Part shown: positions 44,303-54,660 of the stretch, piece by piece | How the letters are laid out: each line of letters starts with the position of its first letter | Position numbering within the stretch: the stretch's first letter is position 1 | Assembly (NCBI GenBank): GCA_003049485.1 | Contig: PYST01000107.1 | Span: forward strand, 45,749 to 109,748 | Length of the DNA: 64,000 nucleotides | Origin: Ophioceras dolichostomum | Taxonomy: Eukaryota > Ascomycota > Sordariomycetes > Magnaporthales > Ophioceraceae | Reading direction: 5' to 3' | Position numbers and translations under genes: made by a program | The notes under the pieces: model-generated | The model's input: only the letters and a program-made list of their open reading frames with translations | What the model was told of the DNA's origin: nothing | Database searches by the model: none

Positions 44303-44999
44303 TGTTGCGAGTCAATAAGCGTAGACCGGAACGCGTCGACGGGTTTTGCGAAGTTTGGAAGAGTTAGAAGGATGGGTTGGAAGACGGTCTTGTGATGCAA
44401 CCCCTCGACCCAGCCTACCTACCCACCCTCTGGTCGTAAAGGCGTTGCCCAATAGTGTGTAGTGCCTGTGACCGACTGAATTGCAATTTGCGTTGTCTTG
44501 TATCTTCTACCACCCTGCCTCCCTCCGTAGACTGCAGCATGGTGCATGGCGCACCTTGGCTCGCTGAGCAGGACAACCCACCGCGCAAATAACTCGTTGC
44601 AGGCTATTCCTCCAACCATGTACTCGAAACGGCGACATTTCTCCGTAGAGGCAGGCCTTGTTGGACTGGTCAGCGCCGCAGAAACAAATGAGCCAAGGAA
44701 CTTGGAGCGCGTCGGCTAAATCGCCGAAAGATTGGGTTCGCCGCGCATTGCTTACCTCCTTGCAGGGTGGTGGAATGTAGCAGTGCACTGTGCTCTATTT
44801 TCTATGGCATCTCACAGCCCGGATAGCGTTAGCTGATTATGCCGCCTTGCCTACCTAGGACCTAAGGTACCTAGGTACTAGCTACACGTGCCCAGCACAG
44901 AACAGCCGACGCTCCCGGGCGAATCGGGGTCTCTAGCGCGGTGGTGAACGGAGGAGGTCCGCCGTGCGAAGCGGTCCAGGGCGCGCTGACCATGGCTAC
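44303..44999. other. Intergenic with strong CCTAGGTA palindrome cluster
   Basis: No gene. The stretch 44849-44880 holds nested inverted copies of CTACCTAGG/CCTAGGTA. Another TACCTAGGC lies at about 44998, at the very end of the HET gene. Confidence 0.5.
44849..44880. repeat. Nested TACCTAGGTA-type palindromes
   Basis: The stretch reads as CCTACCTAGG, ACCTAAGGT and ACCTAGGTAC in succession, each near-palindromic. It is the densest of more than ten dispersed copies of this word in the window, most in gene flanks. Confidence 0.6.
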
Positions 45000-46793
45000 C
45001 TAGGCATGCTGGGAGCTCGCCTCCACATGATTGACCACTTCCAGAGGAACAACCACCTTCGAGCTTTGCATAAATCCCAGGGGGGACCACGAGGAATCAT
45101 CATCCGCCGGCATGACGTGGAGAACCCGGATGGCTGGATAGGACGCAAGAGACACCCCATCAGTCAGCCTGAGCATCACTCTCCTGGTCGGCTTCTCAAT
45201 AATCTTCGTGCTGTCTGGCACCTCTGACGCGTCAATGCGGGGCCACCCCAGGTCTGCCGCCGATGTTACGTCCGGCGCCGACGTGAAGCGTTTTATAAAA
45301 TCGTCGGTTGTCTTCTTCGACGCTCCCAACGGCGCAACTCGTGCCAAAAGCAACATTGCGTCCCGCTGCTCTCTGAAGGGATAGACGCCCAGGACAATAG
45401 AGGCGAGTGTATGGTTCGGGATAGGGACATCTATGGTGATGGCCTCAGCCTTGCCGCCAAAGCCCAAGTGAACCAGCGTGTCGTGCAAAGGGGCGTGGAG
45501 GCGGGGGGCCGTGAGGAAAGGGGAAGTATCGTCGAAGCCTTCGAACAAAGGCAGAACGGTGCAGCACGGCGTATCCAGCCATGGCGGCGGAAGTTTGGAG
45601 ATGGGCGGGCGCGGTGTCCGTATTGGCGGCAACTTGAGGGCGAGGCGGAAACTTTCCCTGGGAGAGACGGCGAGGAACTCGCACCCGGGCCCAGGTGAAT
45701 AAGTTATTGGGACTGGCTCTGCGGGAAAAGAAGACCGGCTGTAGATCCTGCCACTCAGGGAGAGTTCCAGAGGGATCGCGAGTGTCACTACTTGGGCCAA
45801 ACGGCTGTCGACGGAACTGTAGCGGAGGCTGGTCTCGGGCCAATAAGTGCAATCCACGACGGCAAAACGGCATGTATGAGATATAGTCCGGAAGACGGGA
45901 AGGCGAAGTTGTAGGCCGGCATTGGTCATGGAGTACGTCGTGATCATCCTTTGAAAATTGGCAATCATAGGGTCCGGCACAGGCAACGCCTCGGTGCGAA
46001 ACGCAGCCGGCGATGGGGCGAGGATACTGGTCCAGCGGCGGGGAACTTCGGCAGTCCAGGTCCAACAGAAGATGCTCAGATCGTTAGAAACGCGAATAAG
46101 CTCCTCCTGCAGACGTGTGAAGGCCTTGGGGCCCTCGCCGTACAGCAGGGGCATGTTGATGTCGAACAAGCCCAGCATGCAGTACGCCATGTCCTCGATG
46201 CGCGTGGTCGTACGTCGCGACAGCCAGCGCATCTTGGTGGCGATGTCCGCAGCCAAGGCCGCTTCGCGATCGGTGAGCTCGTGGCGCAAGATGCCAGTCG
46301 CAGTGGAGATGCCGGGGGCCAGAGCGTCGCGGCCACCCAGGATCTGCGAGTCCGGCCCACCGTAGAATACGACGCGACGGGGAGCCAGCAGCTCTTGTAA
46401 GGTCCAACCGCGCGTGAACCAGCGACTGTCACTGAAGCGCTTCTCGGGGACGTCTTCGAGGTACGCGTAGCATATCGCAGCATCTCCGTACCACTGGAAC
46501 ATGGAGTTGATCGCCTCGGACAGCTCAGCAGAGCTCGACTTGTCAATGCAGCAGGTATCGACCCAGAAATGCGAGTATCCGTCGCGCTGGGCCTGATCGC
46601 GAGTCAGGAGGATCTTGCGATACCCAGCCTTCGCGGCCAGGTGTCGGCGGCGAGGGTCATCAGGCGGCGCCGTCCATTCTTGGAAGCTGACCTCCTCCTT
46701 GCCCCACGTGTGTGAAAGGATGGCGTATTCGGGTCTGGCCGCCAAGTCGATGTGCTCCTCGAGCTCGAGCGTTTCGGTGTTAATTAGCCACAT
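45000..46793 (-). CDS. HET-domain protein (heterokaryon-incompatibility type)
   Basis: Single exon, 597 aa. The ATG at 46793 gives the classic family start MWLINTETLELEE; the frame extends 12 codons upstream only from a GTG. The HET domain spans about residues 23-165. It contains YAILSHTWGKEEVSFQEW, FWVDTCCIDKSSSAELSEAI, NSMFQWYGDAAICYAYLEDV and SRWFTRGWTLQELLAPRRVV, then MAYCMLGLFDINMPLLYGEG. HET domains are TIR-like in fold and cause cell death after non-self recognition. The C-terminal 300 residues carry no NACHT, WD or ankyrin repeats that I can see, so the sensor is unknown. It lies near a tRNA gene and 18 kb from a broken relative. Confidence 0.9.
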   Translation of the reverse strand: MWLINTETLELEEHIDLAARPEYAILSHTWGKEEVSFQEWTAPPDDPRRRHLAAKAGYRKILLTRDQAQRDGYSHFWVDTCCIDKSSSAELSEAINSMFQWYGDAAICYAYLEDVPEKRFSDSRWFTRGWTLQELLAPRRVVFYGGPDSQILGGRDALAPGISTATGILRHELTDREAALAADIATKMRWLSRRTTTRIEDMAYCMLGLFDINMPLLYGEGPKAFTRLQEELIRVSNDLSIFCWTWTAEVPRRWTSILAPSPAAFRTEALPVPDPMIANFQRMITTYSMTNAGLQLRLPVFRTISHTCRFAVVDCTYWPETSLRYSSVDSRLAQVVTLAIPLELSLSGRIYSRSSFPAEPVPITYSPGPGCEFLAVSPRESFRLALKLPPIRTPRPPISKLPPPWLDTPCCTVLPLFEGFDDTSPFLTAPRLHAPLHDTLVHLGFGGKAEAITIDVPIPNHTLASIVLGVYPFREQRDAMLLLARVAPLGASKKTTDDFIKRFTSAPDVTSAADLGWPRIDASEVPDSTKIIEKPTRRVMLRLTDGVSLASYPAIRVLHVMPADDDSSWSPLGFMQSSKVVVPLEVVNHVEASSQHA

Positions 46794-47117
46794 CGCCACC
46801 TTCTGAGAGGACGGTTGAAAGAACAACACTAATAGACGGGTCGTTGAGGCACCACGAAAGGCGAGAAGCTGATACGTCTTGGTCCTGATGCCCGACGAGG
46901 CTGCCGCTCATCGGGAGGGTCAATTAGCTGAACCACTCCATTGCTGTATGACAGTCACGTGCTGCCATTGTCGTCGCTTGGCGAAGGCCAAACAGATTCC
47001 GCGCGGAGTACTGGATGCGTGAGGCAGGCTGCCTAGCGTGTCTGCATCATGGTTTGCTGCTTTGCGAGCGGGCTACAGTGGGAGGGAAGTTGTGGTAAGA
47101 ATTGTAAAAAGGAAAAG
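46794..47117. other. HET promoter region
   Basis: No gene. Short stretch between the HET start and the tRNA terminator; nothing distinctive seen. Confidence 0.5.
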
Positions 47118-47127
47118 AAAAAAAAAA
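47118..47127 (-). terminator. RNA polymerase III terminator of tRNA-Arg
   Basis: A run of ten T on the minus strand, six bases after the tRNA 3' end; a canonical Pol III stop. Confidence 0.9.
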
Positions 47128-47133
47128 GTTGAT

Positions 47134-47205
47134 CGACCCCGTTGGGACTCGAACCCAAAACCTCTGCCACCGGAAAGCAACGCGCTACCATTGCGCCACA
47201 AGGCC
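47134..47205 (-). tRNA. tRNA-Arg(CCG)
   Basis: 72 nt, no intron, folding as a complete cloverleaf. The acceptor stem GGCCTTG/CGGGGTC (7 bp with three G-U type pairs) has G as discriminator. D stem GCGC/GCGC closes AATGGTA. The anticodon stem TTGCT/GGCAG has loop TTCCGGT, so the anticodon is CCG, reading CGG (Arg). T stem TTGGG/CCCAA encloses TTCGAGT. A box TGGCGCAATGGT and B box GGTTCGAGTCC are present. CCA is not encoded, as expected in eukaryotes. Confidence 0.93.
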
Positions 47206-50200
47206 AATTGTTATTGGTGTGCGGATCGTTCTCTAAACCTATGGAGGAAGAAATCAAGGTCCATGGTGGGGCACCGATTCAAGGGCAACCCAAGCGAGGG
47301 TCGAGCCCCTGAAATGCATAAATCCCTTTCGCGAATCCATTCGTATCAACTTATTCTTTACGATAGTAAATGAACTACACATACTGATTAATGGCTGGTC
47401 GGGAGAAGATAGAATGTAAATTTTATGCACAATCCAATATTTTGTATTTCGTACCTGAAGTGCAAAGGGCATTTTTGTGCAGGGATACTACGCCTGCGTC
47501 CGGTATTTTCTCGCATGTCGCCCAAAAGGACTCGGTCTGCCCACCCTCCTCTCGATCACCACCCCCGCTTGCTCCTCCCGCTTTTCTCATCCCGATTTCG
47601 TTCCTTCTTTATATTCTTTATCTTCCCTTCCACTTCCATCTTGTGGTTTGTTGTATGCAATGAGAACAGTCTCTCCTCAGTACCTATCCGGAGAGAATCC
47701 CGAGGTCAAGGAGGGGCCATCAACCAAACTTCTGTGCACCACAGCACGAAGAGCATCTACTCTTCTGTGGGATGCTCTAACTGTTATCGTCTAGGGCACT
47801 TCATAAGGAACCAAATCAGGCAAGGATCGAAATGACGTACAGGACGCGAGAGTCACCTGAGTTGTCACGTCCAACCTCCATCACGTCTGTGAAGGGAGTC
47901 CAGGTTCCCCACGCGCCCCTGTTCCCACTCCGCCCTCTGCTGTATCACAGCAAGAACCGCCGTCGCGCCGCTTGTTGATGAATTGTTGATGAAGCAAGCG
48001 AAAGTGTGATAGATAGCAGCCAGCCAGCCCTGGACGTCTCGAGGCAAGATACGAGCGTTCGCCCTGTCTTTTCCGTTGCATTCAGTCATCCATCCATCCA
48101 CTCTCTGCATGTCCTGTGACCATCTGCTGTTCCCACGAGCGCTCTTCAGGCAAGCCAGGTCCTCGCCGAGAAGTTCGGTTTGGGAAATTAGCAGACGGCC
48201 GCATAGGCAAAAAGAAAGGAGGGGGAATGGAAGCTGGGGGCTGGGTTCTGCATGTCGTTGCATCTATCTCAGCAGCACGGCCAGCCAAAAAGCACCACCG
48301 ATACGATTGTCACTTCTTACCCACGCCCAGACTAGGAAGCACCAACAACAACAATTTTAGCGGGCCGCAAGCACGAAACTAGGTACATACCCTGTCTGCC
48401 AAGATGTTCCAGGCCCTTACACACATCTGCCTGAGCGTCTGGCGGCTGTCAGTGACTGTATCAAGACTGACGCTGATGATGCGGAAGTATTCCACCCACA
48501 AATCACCCGCCCATTCGGCTATCTTTCCTTCCTCCCGAGGACCCCAAGAGGAGGCGGTAGAGAAGGGATACCCATCCGACCACACGTATCATCTGGCCGA
48601 CGAAGCTTGTGTGTGCGTGTGTGCACCTTCACCGGTACGCACCAACTCCGTTTCTCGTGATAAGAAAATGCAGCAAAGAGGCCGACGTAGTTGTGCTGAC
48701 ACTGCCAACAGCCAATATTATATGCAAAGACCTTTCGAGGCTGTCCTCGGCAAACCAGTTCGACCAATCCGACCACAGAGTTGCTCCCACACCAAACCCA
48801 GCACCTTGGTTTGACCGGTCCTCGAAACCCTGTCTGAAGCCCGTTTTGAATAATTTTGAGTTTGTTGAACAAGGCGAAAAGCAAGCCACGAAGAATAATG
48901 CGTTAGCCTTCGAATGTGGCACCCAGAAGCGAAACCAGGAGAGTAAAATACCCCTCTTTCGGTTAGAAGTACCTTCCCATATTCCCCTGTCAATACTTCG
49001 GACTGAGGTAACCTCACATGCTGTTTCCATATCCCGCCTCCTTGAGAGTCGGAGGAACCCCCATCGCGATCCAAGGAGTCCATGAAAGGTAATTCTCAAT
49101 GTCGAAGCAACATTCAGACGAATAAGGTGCAAGAAAATCGCGGACTAACGCCGACTGCGGGCGCCTCGAACAGGGAGAGAGAGCAGCGGGGTTCCTGATC
49201 ATCACCATCACAGCAGACGCTGGCAGGATGTCATCAGAAAAGCTCGACTGGAACCTGTAAGACCTCGGCAGTAGCAAATTTAATATTTCGAATGAGCAGA
49301 AGAGTACCCGAGACAAGGCCTGGGAGATTTTGCATCCTATGTAAAATAAATCAAGGAGTATGAGAACGGACGTGAGTACTGACAGACATCCCAGCGCGCA
49401 GCCGTCCCTCACGGGCCCGTTCCTCCCGCGTTTCGTCGGCCAACACCCACGCCCCCGAGATCTCGACTTCGATTGGATCCATCGGAGAGGCCTAGGCTCG
49501 GGAGCAGTTGCAAGGCCAAGCACAGATATAGACTCGGATCTCGGATAGTCTCTCAACAGGCACTACGTAACTCTTAAGGTATGTACGCTTCGGGCTTAGT
49601 ACAGCGTTAACGCCGATGAGCGTTGTTGTTCCGCGGCATATTTCTAGATTGGGTATCACTGCATAAAAAAAACCTGCTCAGTGTGCTTGTGTTCAAGCAG
49701 ACACAGACGGATGAACAGACTGCGGCGAAACACCAACCGGCTACGGTATATCCCGTATACGCTTGAGAGTATCGCCATCAGAGGAGTGGCGCGTGCGTGC
49801 GTTCTGCAAAGTCCTTTCTTGCCATAGACAGGGGACTGCCGGCCTGCCTCGAAGGGAGGAGTTGGCTGATCGAATAGAACAGATCAAGCCACACGGGGGC
49901 ACCGCTCTGGAACATCTTCTGGACCCAGACCTTTAAGGAAACATGACGTGATGGGTCATGCGTGTGATGAGATGAGTGACGAGGGTAACAAGAGTGATGA
50001 CCGGCAACGTCAGGAGAGAACGAGGGAGTGTTGAATGTCGGACACGAAACAGGCTGAACATCACCGAGCCAGCCGACAACTAAACGGTTCGTAGCATATT
50101 GATTCGCCGGTCTCGCTCCCCCCACGCGTCCTCTTAACCCAGGCCTCCATTTTACTCGAATTTCGAAAATGAGATGTGATGGATCTCGGGCCCCTTTCGA

Positions 50201-51396
50201 TATGACTGTTCTGACCGGTCAAAAAGATTCGAGTCCCATCCATCCACAGAACAACGAACACATTGAGCAACAAGATTCGTTCCAAAATGATTTGGAAGGA
50301 AGGAGAACAAAAGGGCTGGGGATCTCCTGCTGTAAATTGGCTCGACCACCCAAAGGCATCTCGCATTTCGTTCTCCACCATCCAGCCTGTCCAACCCAGG
50401 CTCGCGCTCCACTCTGCGGGCATCCTCGCGTCCCCGGATGCAACATTCGCTCGCCCCGGCCAGCCGGCGTTGGACGTACCAATACAAGGTAAGCAAGCCA
50501 ACTCCAAAACACTCCCCGAACAGTGCAGACACTTCATCACGCTTACAGGCTAGCTTATCCAATAGAGTAGCAAAGATCAACGCTGTTGCGGAGATGGAAA
50601 GCCACTTTCGGGGTGACGAGTGGCAGGCAGCTTGCAGAGAGACCTACAACTTGATTTCTACAAGGTAGCAGTTCTCATGCTCAGTGGCTCGCTGGCTTGG
50701 ACGAAGGTGATGTGCGTACTATCAATAACACACGTGCTACTGGTAGGAAGAAGACATGCTGGCAAGGCACCAGACTCCCTTCTTACGTACAATAGGTACC
50801 ACAAGTTAAGGAGAGCGAACAGAAGACAATTCAACGAAAGGGTAAGCACAGTTAGCCCCTGCTGTGCGCAGGGTGCCGATCTAAACAGTCGCTTCGTCTC
50901 CAGGTCAAGCATTGGACAATGCCAAGCGAGGACACGGAGGCAGTGACAGGTGCAGCCCCGGCCTCAACGGCTACCTACTGCGATACCACATAGCAGGGGT
51001 GCTGGGGTGACTGATCTGGTGTGGGGGATGCTGGCCGTCCAGAACCTTAGAGCCATTCTCGCCTCCCTCTTCACTTCGCTCTCCCATTTCCTATATCCCC
51101 CAATAGACGGCCGGTCAGGCGGCATTTCCATATCTCTCCTTCTCCCGCCGTCCTTCCCCTCCTCTTCAGCTCCCTACCCTCCCCATCGCATTCCTCGTGG
51201 CTCAACTGTCGCTCAACTGCCATGAGAGGGAAATCCATCGCTTTTGCTCGGCTTGATCGATTTCCAACACCACTACTTGAACCGTCTATGCCTATCGACC
51301 TCTACAGGATCCCAGGCGCGGACACGGGCGGAATGTGATCAACTGCATGCGTTTCTCCACTCACCGAAGGCATATCGGAAGCTTAGGGCCTTCACC
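47206..51396. other. 4.2-kb gene-free interval, regulator promoter at the right end
   Basis: No convincing gene. The longest frame (about 49014-49556, minus) starts with TTG and shows a hydrophobic stretch only. CT-rich sequence at 51050-51200 fits a promoter and transcript leader for the Zn2Cys6 gene. Confidence 0.45.
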
Positions 51397-54300
51397 ATGG
51401 CAATCGGCGTGTCGGCTTCAAAGGGCGGCGAGGGCAGCAGTGCCCAAGGAGCCGCCAAAAGAACCGCTCCCCAGTCCAAAAAGCGCACGCGAGCGTGGAG
51501 CGCCTGTATCGGATGCAGGAACGGAAAAAAGATAAGTTCTTGATGGACTTGATAGCAGCCTTTGTCGTACCTGATGATGGTTAGAGAGCGTCGTAGATGC
51601 TCCCGCTTCGTTTGTTAGCTGAACAACGTGACGACAGGGCATTGTCGGACTAACTGATGTGAAGCTCATTGTGCCTGATCCTCCCCAAGTACACAGATGC
51701 AGCGAGACCCAGCCATGCAACAACTGCCGAGACCTCGGTATAGCGTGCGAGTATGACGACAAGTCAGCGAAGGCTGAAAAGGGACGCCGCCAGCGGTTGC
51801 TCAACCAAGCCATGGACGGGCTGGGAAACGCCAATGGCGGAGGTGGCGAAGCACAAAGCCTGAGAGCCGCTCTCTTGCAGCTGATTCTTAACCCGGCAGT
51901 TCCCTCAACTGGCACCGTCAGTGGCAGGGACGGGCGCGGTGGCTTGCAATCTGTGTTGCCGCACGACGCGGCTGTGAGCTCCGAGGCCACCAGCAGGCTT
52001 GAGAGTGTTATCCAGGGCCTCAGCCTCCAGGCTTCCGGCGGTGGGTTCGTTGGCGCCTCCTCGCAGGTCGGCATGGGCAGGGCCATCGGCAACATCCTGC
52101 AGGGCGATATGCTTCTTCCAGGAGCCGGGAGCCCCGACAGGAACAGCGCCCTCCTCGTGCCCAGCAGTGGCTGCGTCGACAATCTCAACCCTGGCTTGGA
52201 CCCCGGATTTCCCGACCAGCTCTCCCAAATTCTCCCGGCGACCGCAGACCGACTCCTACAAGCCTTTGTGGACCATGTCGCACCCTCCTGGCCGATCTTG
52301 CATACACCGCAAATCCAAAAGGTTTCCGCCTGCCGATTTGAGTACTCCGACGGCACTACCCCCGACTCGGCCTACGAATGTGTCGTACTTCACCTCGTCT
52401 TCGCCATCGGCGGCCGTGTCCTCGAGACGACTGGGAAAATAGCAGGCGCCGACTTCTCTCCCGCCCAACACCACCAGCAGGCACTAGCAAGGCTGAACGA
52501 GATCCGAATGCTGCATGACCTTCGCACCATGCAGGTCCTGCTTTTGCTTTGCGTGTACTCGCTTCGCTCTCCGGGCGAGCCGGGCGCATGGACGTATGTG
52601 GGCGAGGCGAGGCAGCTGTGCATCGAAATGGGCCTTCATCGGAAGCTTCCAACTAAGCAGAACGCTACTGTCCTAGACGTCGAGATGCAGAAGCGAGTAT
52701 TCTGGTCGTGGTACTGCCTTGAACGACAGATTTCCATTGTCATGGGGCGCCCCTTTGGCATCGCTGACCATGACATCAATGCAGATGTGAGTTCCCCAAC
52801 ACCCGCCAAACCGCAGAAGCGAGCAAGAGAATAGAATCTCGACTGCAAACGATACGAATGCCATAACGTTCAGACAGACCATCACAGGGAGAAGTCGACC
52901 AGTCCCGTGCTGACATACTTATCAACTTACCGCCACAGCTGCCGTTAGATGTTGACGAGTCGATCGAGAACGAAGCCACCCTTTGGCAGATGCAATCCGC
53001 TGAAGCGGCCAAAACCCCCGGCCAAGCTGGACGCCCAACTCCACTGGCGTTCTTCATACACACCTGCCGCCTTCGAAGGATCGAATCAAGCATCCAGCAA
53101 AGCGTCTACCGCGTCTACCGGTCCCTATCACAAGCGGCGCTGCGCGAAGAGATTCGGGGCTTCATGCACGAGCTGGAGCTTTGGAAGGCTCAGCTGCCTG
53201 CCGACGCAGACGAGAACTACGTGAGTCTACATTCGTTGACACTTCACTTTTCAATCTCACTTTCGCTAGCCTTGAGTTCCGAGGATATTTGGAGGTTTCA
53301 CAGCTTCGCCGAATCAGTCGTCGCCCCGACCCGACCCAGCCCACTCAACCAAGATGTGTACCTGTAACCCGTCTAATGATTGTCCGCTGCCCCCGAAACA
53401 GATGATCCAGTACTACAACGCCGTCCGCTTCCTTCTCTACCCCGTCATCCTCTCCCACGGCCTCCCCGGAGACGCACGCCTCGTCCGCCTCAGCGCCGAA
53501 GCATCAGGCGCAGTGTGCCAGGCCTACGAACGCCTCCACCAGAAAGGTCCAATCGCCTTCACGGTCCCCGCACTGCACGAGATCTTCCTCTCCGGATTCA
53601 CTATGCTGTACTGCGCATGGACGGAACCGATGGTCGTCGACCATAGCTACCCACCGGAATCCTCTCCTATGCCGGAGGAGGACATCAGTGCCTGCTCCGA
53701 AATGCTCTGCGTCATCGCCGAGCGCTGGGCCGGCGCCAGCGAGCACCGCCGGCTCTTCTCCGAGGCCCGTGCCGAAGTCCGCAAAGCCATCTCCAAGCGC
53801 GAAGCGTCCAATGGGCCCAATCTTGGGTCCGGGGTGACGGGGAAGCGCCTCCTCCGCGTGCTGGTCGACCGGGAGCTTGGCGTCGGCATCCTGTGGAAGA
53901 AGACGAACGGTGCTGTTGACGGTTGCTCGCCATCCTCTCAAGCCAGCAGCATCCCCATCACCGGCAACGGAGGCCTCGTCACTATCCCTGAGGCGATTAT
54001 GGATGGCCAAAGCGAGTCTCTCCACTTTTCGCCGTCGCCCGCCACCTCCATCGCGACCATCTCGCCCAACGCCCCTTGCCCCGTCCAGGAGGTCAACAAG
54101 GTCAGCGCCTGGATCGCCTACAACCCCACCCCTACTCCTCTTGCCAACAAACCGCCGGCCACGCCTGCTGCGACGCCTCCGTCAGGGCCCGAGCCCACCG
54201 TCAACAATACCAACCTCGGACTTCATACTACCCACCACCACCACCACCACCACCACATGCCAGTCGCGGCAACGAACATGGGGCCCGCGACTCTCGGGGG

Positions 54301-54562
54301 AGCACAACTCATCATGTCCCCCACCCAGGCCGAGTTCGTGGGCGTGGAAGGCATGGAGATGAACATGGCCCCGGCAGCCGCCGGGACGATGGGCATGTCC
54401 ATGCCCACCATGCTGGCTCCGCACGGCGGCATGCCCGTGCCCGTGCCCAGCAATGCGCCGGCGTTCGCCATGGCCATCAACTACGGCGAGCAGGGACAGT
54501 GGGAGTCCTTTCCCGGGAGTCCCGCGTTTGGCTACCCGAGCTCTATGGGGCCGGGAGCATAA
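51397..54562 (+). CDS. Zn2Cys6 fungal transcription factor
   Basis: Four exons (51397-51531, 51695-52786, 52939-53220, 53402-54562) give 889 aa. The ATG context CACCATGG is strong. The zinc cluster is split by intron 1. Joined as AAG/AGA it reads C37-x2-C40-RNGKKR-C47-x5-C53-x2-C56-x6-C63, the exact family spacing. This requires an intron starting ATAAGT and ending TACAC. Introns 2 and 3 are ordinary GT-AG. The middle (about residues 230-600) has the fungal-specific transcription factor (MHR) domain landmarks: SWPILHTPQIQK, LLCVYSLRSPGEPGAW, MGLHRKLP, FWSWYCLERQISIVMGRPFG and DHDINADLPLDVDES. A His tract (near residue 780) and a Met/Pro/Gly-rich C-terminus follow, possibly an activation region. 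It is nuclear; targets are unknown. No adjacent catabolic or biosynthetic cluster suggests a pathway. Confidence 0.85.
51532..51694 (+). other. Putative AT-AC (class II, U2-type) intron
   Basis: 163 bp. The 5' end ATAAGTTCTT is a GTAAGT site with A for G at +1. The 3' end is CCAAGTACAC. A CTAAC branch-like word lies about 45 nt before the 3' end. The only GT-AG alternative nearby (GTTCTT...CCAAG) puts nine residues between the second and third zinc ligands instead of six. Using the CACAG acceptor with ATAAGT breaks the frame. AT-AC ends give the canonical zinc cluster. Confidence 0.6.
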
Positions 54563-54640
54563 CGGATGGACCATGCAAGCACGGGAGAGAGGTAGGTAGG
54601 TAGGGAGGGAGGGGACGATGGGCGGGTTATGGCCGAAAAT

Positions 54641-54660
54641 GGGGAGGGGAGGGGAGGGGA
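54641..54660 (+). repeat. (GGGGA)n tract, G-quadruplex-capable
   Basis: Four consecutive GGGGA units about 80 bp after the regulator's stop, plus a further GGAG. Four G-runs with one-base loops on the transcript strand could form a quadruplex in the 3' UTR or at termination. Confidence 0.75.

Noticed and set aside
49014..49556. 180-codon minus-strand ORF with a hydrophobic LILLDLFYIG stretch
   Set aside because: It starts with TTG, the helix spacing does not fit the family, and the rest is low-content sequence.
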